Shown here: positions 25,731-35,370 of the stretch, piece by piece
Layout: every line of letters starts with the position of its first letter
Position numbering within the stretch: position 1 is the stretch's first letter
Origin: Rhizobium sp. BK313
GTDB taxonomy: Bacteria > Pseudomonadota > Alphaproteobacteria > Rhizobiales > Rhizobiaceae
DNA: 64,000 nucleotides
Direction: 5' to 3'
Assembly (NCBI RefSeq): GCF_014193655.1
Contig: NZ_JACHZQ010000001.1
Coordinates: forward strand, 744,001-808,000
The notes under the pieces: generated by a model
The model's input: the letters and a program-made list of their open reading frames with translations, nothing else
Databases searched by the model: none
Told to the model about the DNA's origin: nothing
Made by a program: the position numbers and the translations under genes

Positions 25731-26990
25731 ATGCAGGATCATCACGTTGTCGTCGTCGGGGGTGGCTTTGGCGGCCTGCAGCTCGTCAACGATCTCAAGG
25801 GAGCTCCGGTCCGCATCACGCTGATCGACCGGCGTAACCATCATCTGTTCCAACCCTTGCTCTATCAAGTTGCGACCACCTTGCTCGCCACGTCCGAGAT
25901 CGCTTGGCCGATCCGAAGCTTCTTCCGCGATCGGCCAGAAGTAACGACGCTGCTGGCGGAGGTCGTCGGCGTAGACAGCCAGGCGCATGTGGTGACACTG
26001 CAGGGCGGCGAGACGATAGCATATGACACGCTTGTGCTGGCCACCGGTGCGACCCATGCCTATTTCGGTCATGACGAATGGGAGCCGGTAGCACCGGGGT
26101 TGAAGACCCTGGAGGATGCAACGACGATCCGCCGTCGCGTTCTGCTGGCCTTCGAGCAGGCGGAGCTGGAAAGCGATCCCGCGGTCCGCGATGCTCTGTT
26201 GAACTTCATCATCGTCGGCGCTGGGCCGACCGGCGTCGAGCTTGCCGGCATCATCGCCGAACTGGCCAGAACGACCCTCCCGAAGGAGTTCCGCAATATC
26301 GACACTACCAAGGCAAAGATCATTCTTGTCGAAGCCGGACCGCGCGTACTTCCAAGCTTCGACGAGGGGCTGTCTGCTTACGCTCACAAGGCGCTGGAAA
26401 AGCTGGGCGTCGAAGTCCGCACCGGCAAGCCTGTTACATCCTGCACCGAAAAAGGCGTAACGATCGGAGAAACCTTCGTCCAAAGCCGTACGATCGTCTG
26501 GGCAGCCGGCGTACAGGCTTCGCCGGCGGCGGAATGGCTGGGCGTTGCCGCCGATCGTGCCGGCCGCGTTGTGGTCGACAAGGAATTGAGGGCGCCTGGC
26601 CAGGCGGATATTTTCGTCATCGGTGACACGGCGGCGGTGATGCGCGGGGATGGCAGCTCCGTTCCGGGTATCGCGCCGGCCGCCAAGCAGCAGGGCGCTT
26701 ACGTCGCCAAGGTGATAAGGGCAAAGCTATCGGGCCAGCCGGCGCCGGGGCCTTTTCACTATCATCATCAGGGAAGTCTCGCCACGATCGGCAAGAGTGC
26801 TGCAATCATCGATTTCGGCTGGATCAAACTCAGGGGTTGGATCGCCTGGTGGGTCTGGGGCCTCGCCCATATCTACTTCCTGATCGGCACGCGCTGGCGC
26901 TTTGCGGTCGCCTGGAGCTGGCTTTGGATCTACATCAGCCGTCAGCACAGTGCCCGGCTGATCACGCAGAGGGAAACCATGCGCGAGTAA
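25731..26990 (+). CDS. type II NADH dehydrogenase (NAD(P)/FAD-dependent oxidoreductase)
   Basis: A 419-residue single-subunit NADH:quinone oxidoreductase that passes electrons from NADH to quinone without pumping protons. It has the FAD Rossmann motif VVVGGGFGGLQLV at the start, LIDRRNHHLFQPLLYQVAT, the NAD-binding motif IIVGAGPTGVELAGI and the flavin C-motif FVIGDTAAV. A hydrophobic, Trp-rich C-terminus (LRGWIAWWVWGLAHIYFL) anchors it at the membrane. The start at 25731 was chosen at the beginning of family similarity. Confidence 0.93.
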   Translation: MQDHHVVVVGGGFGGLQLVNDLKGAPVRITLIDRRNHHLFQPLLYQVATTLLATSEIAWPIRSFFRDRPEVTTLLAEVVGVDSQAHVVTLQGGETIAYDTLVLATGATHAYFGHDEWEPVAPGLKTLEDATTIRRRVLLAFEQAELESDPAVRDALLNFIIVGAGPTGVELAGIIAELARTTLPKEFRNIDTTKAKIILVEAGPRVLPSFDEGLSAYAHKALEKLGVEVRTGKPVTSCTEKGVTIGETFVQSRTIVWAAGVQASPAAEWLGVAADRAGRVVVDKELRAPGQADIFVIGDTAAVMRGDGSSVPGIAPAAKQQGAYVAKVIRAKLSGQPAPGPFHYHHQGSLATIGKSAAIIDFGWIKLRGWIAWWVWGLAHIYFLIGTRWRFAVAWSWLWIYISRQHSARLITQRETMRE

Positions 26991-26996
26991 TGAGAA

Positions 26997-27026
26997 AAGG
27001 GCGGCACCCGGTAGGACGCCGCCCTT
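26997..27026 (-). terminator. terminator of the alcohol dehydrogenase gene
   Basis: AAGGGCGGC and GCCGCCCTT pair perfectly over nine bases with a 12-base loop. On the minus strand the stem runs into TTTTC, so it terminates the gene ending at 27034. It may act in both directions for the convergent pair. Confidence 0.65.
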
Positions 27027-27033
27027 GGCAGGG

Positions 27034-28077
27034 TTAGGCCAACGAGGCGATATCGATGACGAAGCGATAGCGGACGTCGCTCTTCAGAACGCGTTCATAG
27101 GCTTCGTTGACCTGATCGATATTGATTACCTCGATCTCCGAGGCAATGTTGTGCTTGCCGCAGAAATCGAGCATTTCCTGGGTTTCCTTGATCGAACCGA
27201 TCATGGAGCCAGAGAGGCTGCGGCGGCCGGGGATCAGCGAGAAGGCATGGACCGGGACCGGATGCTCGGGGGCACCGACCACGACCATGCTGCCATCGAC
27301 CTTCAACAGGCCGAGATAAGCATTCCAGTCGACGGCGATACCGACCGTCATGATGAGAAGGTCGAATGTGCCGGCGAGGGTCTTGAAGGTCTCGGCGTCG
27401 CTTGTGGCGTAGTAGTGGTCAGCGCCGAGGCGCAAGCCATCCTCCTTCTTCGACAGCGTCTGGCTGAGAACGGTGACGTCTGCACCCATCGCATGGGCGA
27501 TCTTGACGCCCATGTGGCCGAGGCCGCCCATGCCGACGATCGCAACTTTCTTGCCGGGACCGGCCTCCCAGTGGTGCAGCGGCGAGTAGAGGGTGATGCC
27601 AGCGCAGAGTAGCGGGGCTGCTGCGTCGAGCGGAAGATTTTCGGGGATGGAAAGGACATAGCCTTCCTTGACGACGACCGAATCCGAATAGCCGCCATAA
27701 GTAGGTGTCGTGCCGTCGGCTTCGACGTCGTTATAGGTCTGGACTAAGCCCGGCATGTAATGTTCAAGGTCGAGATCGCGGGTGGCGCAAGTCGTGCAGG
27801 AATTGACGAAGCAGCCGACGCCAACGCGGTCGCCGACCTTGTACTTAGTCACTTTCGAGCCGACGGCGCTAACGATGCCGGCGATTTCATGGCCAGGCAC
27901 CATCGGATATCTCGAATTGCCCCATTCGTTGCGGGCCTGGTGAATGTCCGAGTGGCAGATGCCAGCAAATTTGATCGCGATGACGACATCGTCCTCGTTC
28001 GGCTCGCGACGTTCGAAGGTGAAGGGAGTGAGCGGCTTGGACGCATCGGTCGCGGCGTAGCCCTTTGCAATAGCCAT
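27034..28077 (-). CDS. zinc-dependent alcohol/aldehyde dehydrogenase (YahK/CAD type)
   Basis: A 347-residue NADP-dependent alcohol dehydrogenase. The catalytic zinc ligands appear in [15 protein letters not shown] and GHEIAGIV, and the cofactor motif is [14 protein letters not shown]. The usual structural-zinc loop is altered: in [19 protein letters not shown] only some of the four cysteines remain. Members reduce aldehydes or oxidise alcohols. It is divergent from an AraC_N-type regulator, recalling the E. coli YqhC aldehyde-response arrangement. Confidence 0.92.
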   Translation of the reverse strand: MAIAKGYAATDASKPLTPFTFERREPNEDDVVIAIKFAGICHSDIHQARNEWGNSRYPMVPGHEIAGIVSAVGSKVTKYKVGDRVGVGCFVNSCTTCATRDLDLEHYMPGLVQTYNDVEADGTTPTYGGYSDSVVVKEGYVLSIPENLPLDAAAPLLCAGITLYSPLHHWEAGPGKKVAIVGMGGLGHMGVKIAHAMGADVTVLSQTLSKKEDGLRLGADHYYATSDAETFKTLAGTFDLLIMTVGIAVDWNAYLGLLKVDGSMVVVGAPEHPVPVHAFSLIPGRRSLSGSMIGSIKETQEMLDFCGKHNIASEIEVINIDQVNEAYERVLKSDVRYRFVIDIASLA

Positions 28078-28207
28078 TGGAGAGTTCCTTTTTGTTAGGA
28101 TTGGCTTTGGGTGAGGGGTGGAAACTGAGGTGGCCGACTATGCATCCGAAGCGGGCGAGAGCGTTAGAGCGATCCTGCAAGCTTTATGTACGATTCTACG
28201 AATCTAA

Positions 28208-29194
28208 ATGAGCAGCTACTCTTCCGAATGGGCGGTCGGTGACCTAGATAAACGTCGACAAGCCCTCAAAAACAGTTGGTTGCGCATGACTCTGCCCTTC
28301 AATCCCAATCAGGAACTCGCGTCCATCATTGCCCGTTTCGCCACGCGGGACGGAGAATCGACCACACCGATCGCCAGCCTTACCCTGCACAGGCAATCGA
28401 TGGAGACACCGTTGGAGCATCGGGCTTACAGACCAGCCTTCTCGGTTGTGGTTCAAGGACGTAAGAGCCTGACGATCGGTGCGGATACCTACCATTACGG
28501 CGCTGGCCACTACGTCCTGACAGCGCTCGACCTTCCCGTTTCGACGCAGATCACCGGTGTTGCCAATGAAGCGCCCTATCTTTGCATGGCTATGGCGCTC
28601 GAAAGTGAGCGTCTGAACGAGCTGTTGTCGCGCGTCAGCATTCCGCGTGAGGCAATGACAGCGGAAGGCATGCGCGGATTGGCGGTGAATGAGGCGTCGC
28701 CGGAGCTGCTCGACGCTACATTGCGGCTGCTGAGACTGCTTGACCGGCCGGACGATATTCCCGCCATGGCGCCGCTGATCGAACAGGAAATCCTCTATCG
28801 TCTGCTGAGCGGTTCGGACGGGCCGCGGCTGCTGCAGATCGCCATGGCGGAGAGCCAGAGCAATAAGGTGGCCCGGGCCGTCGCTTGGCTTCGCGGCAAT
28901 TTCGCCCAGCCGCTGCGCATTGAAGAGCTGGCTGAACGCGTCGGCATGAGCGTTTCCTCGCTGCATCATCATTTCAAGGCCGTAACCGCCATGACGCCGA
29001 TGCAATATCAGAAACAGCTCCGTCTGCACGAGGCGCGGCGATTGATGATCGTCGAGCAGTTGGATGTCGGGTCCGCCGGACATCGCGTCGGCTATCAGAG
29101 CCCGTCGCAGTTCAGCCGCGAATACAGCCGGCTTTACGGCCTGCCGCCGCTGAGGGATGTTGAAAGCATGCGGAACTCGGTCGCCGCGGAATAA
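28208..29194 (+). CDS. AraC family regulator, AraC_N (YqhC-like) type
   Basis: A regulator of up to 328 residues. The cupin-like N-terminal domain (YRPAFSVVVQGRKSLTIG, YHYGAGHYVLTALDLPV) is that of PF06719, and the C-terminus carries two AraC helix-turn-helix motifs (IEELAERVGMSVSSLHHHFKAVTAMTP and VGYQSPSQFSREYSRLYG). An internal ATG at 28286 (MTLPFNPNQE) may be the true start, as the first 26 residues are not typical. It likely activates the divergent dehydrogenase in response to reactive aldehydes; this is inferred from the YqhC parallel. Confidence 0.92.
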   Translation: MSSYSSEWAVGDLDKRRQALKNSWLRMTLPFNPNQELASIIARFATRDGESTTPIASLTLHRQSMETPLEHRAYRPAFSVVVQGRKSLTIGADTYHYGAGHYVLTALDLPVSTQITGVANEAPYLCMAMALESERLNELLSRVSIPREAMTAEGMRGLAVNEASPELLDATLRLLRLLDRPDDIPAMAPLIEQEILYRLLSGSDGPRLLQIAMAESQSNKVARAVAWLRGNFAQPLRIEELAERVGMSVSSLHHHFKAVTAMTPMQYQKQLRLHEARRLMIVEQLDVGSAGHRVGYQSPSQFSREYSRLYGLPPLRDVESMRNSVAAE

Positions 29195-29274
29195 TCCACT
29201 CGTCTTATTGATGCGGTGCAGCAACGATTTCTGCTTGACGCTTACCTCGCCCTCAGTCATAACACGCTACGAAC

Positions 29275-29290
29275 CGTACCGTACGGTACG
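29275..29290 (+). promoter_or_regulatory. perfect 16-bp palindrome upstream of the TetR gene
   Basis: CGTACCGTACGGTACG is a perfect palindrome, 19 bases before the GTG start at 29309. It is a likely operator of the TetR protein, which would repress its own gene and perhaps transcription into ilvC. Confidence 0.6.
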
Positions 29291-29308
29291 CATTTGGGAG
29301 TGGCCACC

Positions 29309-29959
29309 GTGCTTAGCGAAGCAGGACAGTCGAGCGAGTTTTCGCCGCGTCAGAACGCCGTTCTGGAGCAGGCGTTGCGGTTGCTCGTCGATGGCGGCGA
29401 AAAGGCGCTGACGACTTCGGGCGTTGCGCGCGCCGCCAATTGCTCGAAGGAAAGTCTCTATAAATGGTTTGGCGACCGCGATGGTCTGCTGTCGGCAATG
29501 ATCGCCTATCAGGCGAGCAAGGTGCGTACTTTCGAGCGCAACGGCGAGCGGCTGACGGCTGCGAGCCTGCATGATCATCTCGTCATTTTCGCCCGCGATC
29601 TTCTGGAAGTCCTAGCCGGCGACGTGTCGCTGGCGTTGAATCGTTTGGCGATTGGCCAATCGAACCGCGACGGCTCGAAGCTCGGCAAGCTTCTGCTCGA
29701 GCGCGGCCGCCGGCAGATCGACCGGCGCGCCAGCGGGCTGATCGACGCCGGCAAGCGGGCAGGGCTGTTGCGGTTCATGGATGCCGACGAGGCGTATCAT
29801 ACGCTTTATGGGCTCATTGTTTCCGACCTGCACGTGCGCATGCTGCTCGGCGAGCCCGGTTTGAAGGATACCAGCCGTCAGGCGGAGAAGGCGGTCAGTG
29901 CCTTCCTCAGGCTCTACGGCACGGAAAAGGTTTTGGCGGAAGCGGCAGCGACCGTCTGA
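29309..29959 (+). CDS. TetR/AcrR family regulator upstream of ilvC
   Basis: A 216-residue regulator: QNAVLEQALRLLVDGGEKALTTSGVARAANCSKESLYKWFGDRDGLL is a clear TetR DNA-binding domain, followed by a TetR_C-type domain. The frame is open from 29216, but the palindrome at 29275-29290 and a GGGAG at 29296-29300 point to the GTG at 29309. The gene ends 42 bases before ilvC on the same strand, so the two may be cotranscribed. Confidence 0.88.
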   Translation: MLSEAGQSSEFSPRQNAVLEQALRLLVDGGEKALTTSGVARAANCSKESLYKWFGDRDGLLSAMIAYQASKVRTFERNGERLTAASLHDHLVIFARDLLEVLAGDVSLALNRLAIGQSNRDGSKLGKLLLERGRRQIDRRASGLIDAGKRAGLLRFMDADEAYHTLYGLIVSDLHVRMLLGEPGLKDTSRQAEKAVSAFLRLYGTEKVLAEAAATV

Positions 29960-31021
<1,062 letters not shown>

Positions 31022-31048
31022 GCCTCTTTGAGCCGATAGCTTAATGAG

Positions 31049-31078
31049 AGGGCCGGGGAAGGAGACTTCCTCGGCCCT
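31049..31078 (+). terminator. terminator hairpin after ilvC
   Basis: A 13-pair stem with one G-U pair closed by a GAGA tetraloop, 28 bases after the ilvC stop and between convergent genes. It lacks a T run on both strands. Confidence 0.5.
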
Positions 31079-31104
31079 GAGCATTTCAGGACGTGTCTTA
31101 TGGC

Positions 31105-31707
31105 TCAAGTAGCTGATCGAGTGCTTTTCCTGGCTCTCATCCGCAGCCATTTCGTCGGTTTACCGTCGTAGCCGCCGCCATCTGTTTCATTGAGTGAAAT
31201 GTCCTTCCACCCGGTCGAGATGAGCAGATCGTTAAGCCAGTCGGCCGAGAGGTAGTTGTAGTATCGGCCGAAGCTGTCGTAACCCTCGGTGTCTCCGGCT
31301 TTGAAGCTGGCGTGAAATATGCCGCTGGTCTTCAATGCCTTGCGGATTCGGTTGAATATCCCTGGAAGATCCGATCGTCGCACATGCAGCAGGGACGCTT
31401 CGGCCCAAATGCCGTCGTAGATTTGATCGTCCTCCAGCTCTTCGAACCTGCGGGCGATTACCGGCTTTCCGATCAGCTTTTCCGCCTGCTGCGCCATTTC
31501 CGGCGAACCATCCGTTGGAGTGACGTTGAAGCCGCGAGAGATCATGTAGGCTGCGTCCTGACCGCCGCCGCAGCCAAGTTCGAGAATCGATGCGCCGGCA
31601 GGAAGAGCATTCAGGAAGGCGTCGAGCCGGCGCTGCGGCAGACTCCGGTCGCGCACCGCATAGACGGCCGCGTTCTGATCGTAGAATTGTGTATCTGACG
31701 AGTCCAT
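31105..31707 (-). CDS. class I SAM-dependent methyltransferase
   Basis: A 200-residue methyltransferase. Motif I ILELGCGGGQDAAYM binds S-adenosylmethionine, VTPTDGSPEMAQQA is motif II, and IWAEASLLHV corresponds to motif IV. It resembles the tellurite-resistance/thiopurine-like small-molecule methyltransferases; the substrate is unknown. The ATG at 31707 has GGAG upstream, while the extended frame to 31812 has no family similarity. Convergent with ilvC. Confidence 0.9.
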   Translation of the reverse strand: MDSSDTQFYDQNAAVYAVRDRSLPQRRLDAFLNALPAGASILELGCGGGQDAAYMISRGFNVTPTDGSPEMAQQAEKLIGKPVIARRFEELEDDQIYDGIWAEASLLHVRRSDLPGIFNRIRKALKTSGIFHASFKAGDTEGYDSFGRYYNYLSADWLNDLLISTGWKDISLNETDGGGYDGKPTKWLRMRARKSTRSAT

Positions 31708-31888
31708 ATTGGCGAAACTCCATGGGCGAATGATGATTTTACCTCGGCCGCCTGACGCCGGGATATTCGCCGAAGGAGGGGCTGCAGGCAACAATGTGAC
31801 CATCACAAACAAATTAGGTCAGCATTATTGACTTATCGTTTGTTGCGTGATCTTGTGGCACAAAGACCAAAAATTACGAGGAAGCCCC

Positions 31889-33118
31889 ATGTTGAATTGG
31901 GAAAATATCTTTGCGACGCGCTCGAGCCGTATGCGCGCCTCTGAAATCCGCGAACTGTTGAAGCTGCTGGAGCGTCCGGACATCATCTCGTTCGCTGGCG
32001 GCATTCCCGATCCGGCGCTGTTTCCGGATCAGGAGTTCAAGCAGGCTTATGCGGACATCTTTTCCGGCCCGGCGGTCAACGCGGCACTGCAATATTCGGT
32101 CAGCGAAGGCTACAAGCCGCTGCGCGAATGGCTGGTCGGCCAGATGGCCGCGGTTGGTATTCCCTGCGAACTCGAAAACGTCTTCATCGTTTCCGGTTCG
32201 CAGCAGGGGCTCGACTATCTCGGCAAGCTGTTCCTGTCGCCAAAGGACACAGCGCTGGTCACCGCGCCGACCTATCTCGGCGCGCTGCAGGCCTTCAACG
32301 CCTATGAGCCGACCTATGATCAGCTCACCCCGAACGGCAACCGTACGCCGGCCTCCTATCGCGCGACCGCCGAGCAGGCGGGCGGCAGGGTGAAGTTTGC
32401 CTATCTCTCCGCCGATTTTGCCAATCCGACCGGTGAAACCGTCGATCTTGCTGCTCGCGAAAAGCTGATCGATCTCGGCGACGAACTGGATATCGCCATC
32501 ATCGAAGATGCCGCCTATCAGTCGCTGCGTTATGACGGCGAGGCGATCCCGCCGATCCTGGCGCTCGAAATTGCCCGCAAGGGCAATATCAACGACACGC
32601 GGACGATCTATTGCGGCAGCTTTTCCAAGACGTTGGCGCCGGGTCTTCGCGTTGGCTTCGTCGTCGCTAATGCGCCTGTTATCCGCAAGCTGGTTCTGAT
32701 GAAGCAGGCGGCTGATTTGCATTCCTCGACCATCAATCAGATCGCCATCCATCATGTCGCCGAACGCGGCTTCGATGCGCAGGTCGCCAAGGTCCGCAAG
32801 ACTTATAGCCACCGCCGCGACTGCATGCTGGCGGCGCTTGCGAAATACATGCCTGCGGGTACGAGCTGGACGAAGCCCGAGGGCGGCATGTTCGTCTGGA
32901 TCACCCTGCCGAAGGGTATGGACGGGGCCAAGCTGCTGGCAAAATCGCTGGAGACGGCGAAGGTTGCCTTCGTGCCCGGCCAGGCCTTCTTCGCGGATGG
33001 CTCCGGCCCGAACACGTTCCGCGTCAGCTTCTCCTGCGCCAATGACGAAATGATCGATGAGGGCATTTCGCGGCTTGGCAAGCTGATCGCCAGCGAGATC
33101 GGGGCGATGGCGGCCTAA
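31889..33118 (+). CDS. PLP-dependent class I aminotransferase (2-aminoadipate type)
   Basis: A 409-residue fold-type I aminotransferase. Key segments are ISFAGGIPDP, GSQQGLDYL, the aspartate of IIEDAAYQSLRYD that pairs with the PLP ring, the lysine motif GSFSKTLAPGLRVGF, and FRVSFSCAN with the substrate-carboxylate arginine. It resembles LysN/2-aminoadipate and branched or aromatic amino-acid aminotransferases. The start at 31889 follows GAGGAAG. Confidence 0.93.
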   Translation: MLNWENIFATRSSRMRASEIRELLKLLERPDIISFAGGIPDPALFPDQEFKQAYADIFSGPAVNAALQYSVSEGYKPLREWLVGQMAAVGIPCELENVFIVSGSQQGLDYLGKLFLSPKDTALVTAPTYLGALQAFNAYEPTYDQLTPNGNRTPASYRATAEQAGGRVKFAYLSADFANPTGETVDLAAREKLIDLGDELDIAIIEDAAYQSLRYDGEAIPPILALEIARKGNINDTRTIYCGSFSKTLAPGLRVGFVVANAPVIRKLVLMKQAADLHSSTINQIAIHHVAERGFDAQVAKVRKTYSHRRDCMLAALAKYMPAGTSWTKPEGGMFVWITLPKGMDGAKLLAKSLETAKVAFVPGQAFFADGSGPNTFRVSFSCANDEMIDEGISRLGKLIASEIGAMAA

Positions 33119-33139
33119 GCCGCCACGCCATTTTCCAGT

Positions 33140-34198
33140 TTACTTCGCGAGATGCGGCGCGATCAGCGACAGGTCGGCCTCGCTGAGTCGGTCGCTTGCT
33201 GTATTGCGCTGGTGCCAGTAGGGGTACAGCAGCGGCGGCAAGCTGATGTCGTCGAGGCGCTTGCGCTCTTCTTCTGTCAGCTTCAGCTCGGCACTGGCGA
33301 GATTGTCCTTGAATTGTGCGTCCGTGCGGCCGCCGATGATAACAGACGTCACGCCCTTGCGGCCGATCAGCCAGGCGAGCGCCACTTGTGCAGCCGAGAC
33401 GCCACGACCATCGGCAATCTCCACCAGCGTATCAACGATGTTCCACAGACGGTTTTCGTCGCGGATCGGCGGCTCGGTCCAGCCTGCGAACTGGCGGGTG
33501 CCTTCCGGTGTCGCCTGGTTGCGGCGATGCTTGCCGGAAAGGAGGCCGCCAGCGATCGGGCTCCAGACGAGGACGCCGAGGCCCTGGTCGAGGCTGACGG
33601 GCAACAGTTCGTATTCGGCGTCACGGGCTTCCAGCGTGTAGTGGATCTGCTGGCTGACGAAGCGTTCGCGCTTGTCGCGCTCGCTGACGCCGAGCGCCTT
33701 CATGATATGCCAGCCGGAGAAGTTCGAACAACCGATATAGCGCACCTTCCCTTGACGGACGAGCGTGTCCAGCGCTTCCATCGTTTCCTCGAGCGGCGTC
33801 TGGCCGTCCCATTCATGCAACTGATAGAGATCGATGACATCGGTCTTCATGCGCTTCAGGCTGGCTTCGCATGCCTGGATCAGATGCTGGCGTGAGGAGC
33901 CGGCATCGTTGACGCCCTGGCCCATCGGGAAGCGGGCCTTGGTGGCGATCAATACGCCGTTCTTGCGCGGGCCGCCGATGATCTCGCCGAGAATTTCTTC
34001 GGAAGCCCCTTGCGAGTAGACATCGGCCGTGTCGATCAGGTTGACGCCGGCATCGACGCACATGTCGACCAGTCGCTTCGCCTCGCTGACACCGAGATCG
34101 CCGACGGTCTTCGCCCAGCCAACGCCACCGAAGGTCATCGTGCCCATCGTGATGGTCGAAACTTTGAGGCCGGAGCGGCCAAGCAGACGATATTCCAT
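33140..34198 (-). CDS. aldo/keto reductase (AKR general stress type)
   Basis: A 352-residue aldo/keto reductase opening with MEYRLLGRSGLKVSTITMGT. The tetrad is Asp and Tyr of LIDTADVYSQGASEE, Lys in LIATKARF and His in LYQLHEWDG. GCSNFSGWHIMKALG and the NADPH-binding IIGGRTDAQFKDNL follow. It belongs to a different subgroup from the 281-residue reductase at 9.6 kb. The ATG at 34198 has GGAGG upstream. The substrate is unknown. Confidence 0.94.
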   Translation of the reverse strand: MEYRLLGRSGLKVSTITMGTMTFGGVGWAKTVGDLGVSEAKRLVDMCVDAGVNLIDTADVYSQGASEEILGEIIGGPRKNGVLIATKARFPMGQGVNDAGSSRQHLIQACEASLKRMKTDVIDLYQLHEWDGQTPLEETMEALDTLVRQGKVRYIGCSNFSGWHIMKALGVSERDKRERFVSQQIHYTLEARDAEYELLPVSLDQGLGVLVWSPIAGGLLSGKHRRNQATPEGTRQFAGWTEPPIRDENRLWNIVDTLVEIADGRGVSAAQVALAWLIGRKGVTSVIIGGRTDAQFKDNLASAELKLTEEERKRLDDISLPPLLYPYWHQRNTASDRLSEADLSLIAPHLAK

Positions 34199-34372
34199 AG
34201 ATTTACCCTCCAAAATCAGATCTGAAATTCGTGCGCTAAGAAATAGTGCGGGGCGCCGGTGGTCAAGGTCGAATGATAGTATGAACGGTTCGGTCGGCGA
34301 TTGCGGATTGTCACAATCATGTTAATCGGCACGTCTAAGGAACCCTTCTGATCACCCAGTCGAGGACGCTTC

Positions 34373-35353
34373 ATGAAGACGTTTGTTTCCGCTTTCGCCG
34401 GCCTGTTGGCCGTCGCCCTTTTCTCTGGCTCGGCCGCCGCTGCCGACCTCGTCCTCTACACCAGCCAGCCGAACGAAGATGCACAGGCGACCGTCGATGG
34501 CTTCATGGCTGCCAATCCTGGCATCAAGGTCGATTGGGTCCGCGACGGCACCCCGCAGATCATTGCCAAGCTTCAGGCTGAGATTCAGGCTGGCGCTCCC
34601 GTGGCCGACGTTCTGCTGATCGCCGACACGGTGACGCTGGAGCGCCTGAAGGAAGCCGGCAAACTGATGGCTTACAAGTCGCCGGAAGCCGTGAATTACG
34701 ATCCAGCGCTTTATGACGCCGACGGCTACTATTATTCGACCAAGCTGATCACCACCGGCATCGTCTACAACACAGCCGCTTCGATGAAGCCCGCGAGCTG
34801 GCAGGATCTGACCAAGCCGGAAGCCAAGGGTCTCGTAGCCATGCCGAGCCCGCTTGCTTCGGGTGCGGCTCTCATTCATGCGCAGACGCTTGCCGGCATC
34901 GGCAGCCTGGGCTGGGACTACTACAAGAATCTCGCTGCCAACGGCGCAATCGCTTCTGGCGGCAATGGTGCTGTGCTGAAGGCCGTGGCCTCGGGTGAAA
35001 AGGCTTATGGCATGATCGTTGATTACATGCCGATCCGCGAAAAGGCCAAGGGCGCGCCGCTGGAATTCGTTTTCCCGACCGAAGGTGTTTCGGCCGTGAC
35101 CGAGCCGGTCGGCATCCTCGCCAGCGCCAAGCATGTCGACGCCGCCAAGAAGTTCGTCGACTACGCTCTGTCGGAAAAGGGCCAGCAAGGCTTCCTGAAG
35201 CTCGGCTATATCCCGGCTCGCAACGGCATGCCGCTGCCCGCCGGTTTCCCGGCACGTGACAGCATCAAGGTTTTGCCGTTGAATGCGGCCGAAGCTCTGA
35301 AGAATACCGACCAGGATCTGAAGACCTTCTCTTCCTACTACGGATCGAAGTGA
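34373..35353 (+). CDS. ABC transporter periplasmic binding protein, Fe(3+) (FbpA/AfuA) type
   Basis: A 326-residue exported binding protein with a signal peptide ending around SGSAAA, then ADLVLYTSQPNEDAQATVDGFMAANPGIKVDWVRDGT, the standard opening of the iron-type family. PVADVLLIAD and GYIPARNGMPLPAG are later signatures. Iron binders use Tyr residues, and several sit at suitable positions (YYYSTK). Related proteins bind 2-aminoethylphosphonate or thiamine, so the ligand is not certain. First gene of a binding protein-permease-ATPase operon. Confidence 0.9.
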   Translation: MKTFVSAFAGLLAVALFSGSAAAADLVLYTSQPNEDAQATVDGFMAANPGIKVDWVRDGTPQIIAKLQAEIQAGAPVADVLLIADTVTLERLKEAGKLMAYKSPEAVNYDPALYDADGYYYSTKLITTGIVYNTAASMKPASWQDLTKPEAKGLVAMPSPLASGAALIHAQTLAGIGSLGWDYYKNLAANGAIASGGNGAVLKAVASGEKAYGMIVDYMPIREKAKGAPLEFVFPTEGVSAVTEPVGILASAKHVDAAKKFVDYALSEKGQQGFLKLGYIPARNGMPLPAGFPARDSIKVLPLNAAEALKNTDQDLKTFSSYYGSK

Positions 35354-35370
35354 TCCAATCTGGACGGTCG

